Below are positions 63,418-64,000 of a stretch of 64,000 nucleotides of DNA, piece by piece (positions within the stretch are counted from its first letter, which is position 1; the number at the start of each line of letters is the position of its first letter). This DNA is from Eleginops maclovinus (taxonomy: Eukaryota; Chordata; Actinopteri; Perciformes; Eleginopidae). The stretch is taken from NCBI RefSeq assembly GCF_036324505.1, contig NC_086360.1, positions 11,101,793-11,165,792 on the forward strand. The letters are read 5' to 3'. The notes under the pieces are model-generated. The model had not been told where the DNA came from. It did no database searches and worked only from the letters and a program-made list of their open reading frames with translations. A program made the translations under genes and the position numbers.

Positions 63418-64000
63418 TGTGTTACAGGGAGAGGGACCAGCAAAGCTACTTAGATAAAGGGGGCTAATTAGTTGAATCAAAACCATCCTGACAGGTCTGG
63501 TGAAGCGGGAACGGAAACAGTGAGAGTCAGCAGCACTGATGTGTTCCCCGCAGGCCAGACAGTGGGCCTAATCACCTCATAATCAGGTTACAATCACTCC
63601 CCGAAAATGCTTTTGTTAGATAGACAGCCAAATAGTTCATAGTCTATGCCCCGTCAAGCTAACCACCATCAAAACAACCCCTCCCTTACCTCTGCCCACT
63701 AATAGCTGGCAAAATTTTCACTACTACATCAACTTCAATGTATCAACTTGTGTACCAGATGCTGTAATAAGGCTTTGCCACTTGTGATTTAAAATGCTTA
63801 GGAATGTGCGAGACTAATTTAGCTTTACATCTTCAAGCAACACTTTTCAGCTTTCAAGAGGGAACTGCTGATAACATCCAGCTGTAAGGGACTTTAGGGG
63901 CCATTGTTATGTGTTGTAGTGTTACTCGGCGAACTAGAGATTGTGCAGGCTCTGGCACAACAAACGCAAGACATTCCAGTAGTCAACACTACCAAATACA

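Overview
This is nuclear DNA from a vertebrate, almost certainly a teleost fish. Genes are split into many exons with GT/AG junctions. Long CA/TG microsatellites are frequent. The repeats are Tc1/mariner-type elements with TA target sites, a tRNA-derived SINE and fish-type non-autonomous DNA transposons. All gene calls come from translating the bases and checking reading phase across every exon junction; no database was searched.

Layout. (1) 1-22058, minus strand: the 5' half of aacs (acetoacetyl-CoA synthetase). Ten coding exons give the first 378 residues, ending at 7638. The rest of the gene is not in the window, so 1-7637 is probably the left part of a long intron 10. (2) 22059-25787: a spacer between the divergent aacs and gak starts, with CCAAT boxes, a CGTCATGACG palindrome near aacs and a canonical CRE near gak. 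(3) 25788-51449, plus strand: a complete gak (cyclin-G-associated kinase/auxilin-2). Twenty-nine coding exons plus a candidate 9-nt microexon encode 1302 or 1305 residues: kinase, inactive PTEN-like phosphatase and C2, a disordered linker with DPF-type motifs, and a C-terminal J domain with HPD. A long 3' UTR follows to about 53.72 kb. (4) 54530-63009, minus strand: the 3' part of a gene I cannot name. It encodes a low-complexity Ala/Glu/Val/Pro-rich acidic protein. Every coding exon found is a multiple of three in phase 0, and there is a candidate alternative first exon beginning MGLVFS.

AACS activates acetoacetate to acetoacetyl-CoA in the cytosol for sterol and lipid synthesis. GAK uncoats clathrin vesicles with Hsc70 and phosphorylates adaptor subunits. 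They share no pathway; they are simply neighbours, arranged head to head.

Mobile DNA is prominent. A 1650-bp Sleeping Beauty-type Tc1 element with an uninterrupted 340-codon transposase lies antisense in a gak intron. A 701-bp internally deleted Tc1 relative has inserted into an older repeat. Two related Tc1-derived miniature elements, an element with GGTGCCATAGAAT ends, a BED-finger (hAT-like) relic and a SINE lie in aacs introns. I found no bacterial-style system, CRISPR array or virus. The most unusual items are the modular phase-0 gene, the apparently intact transposon, and the TG-tract splice acceptors in aacs.
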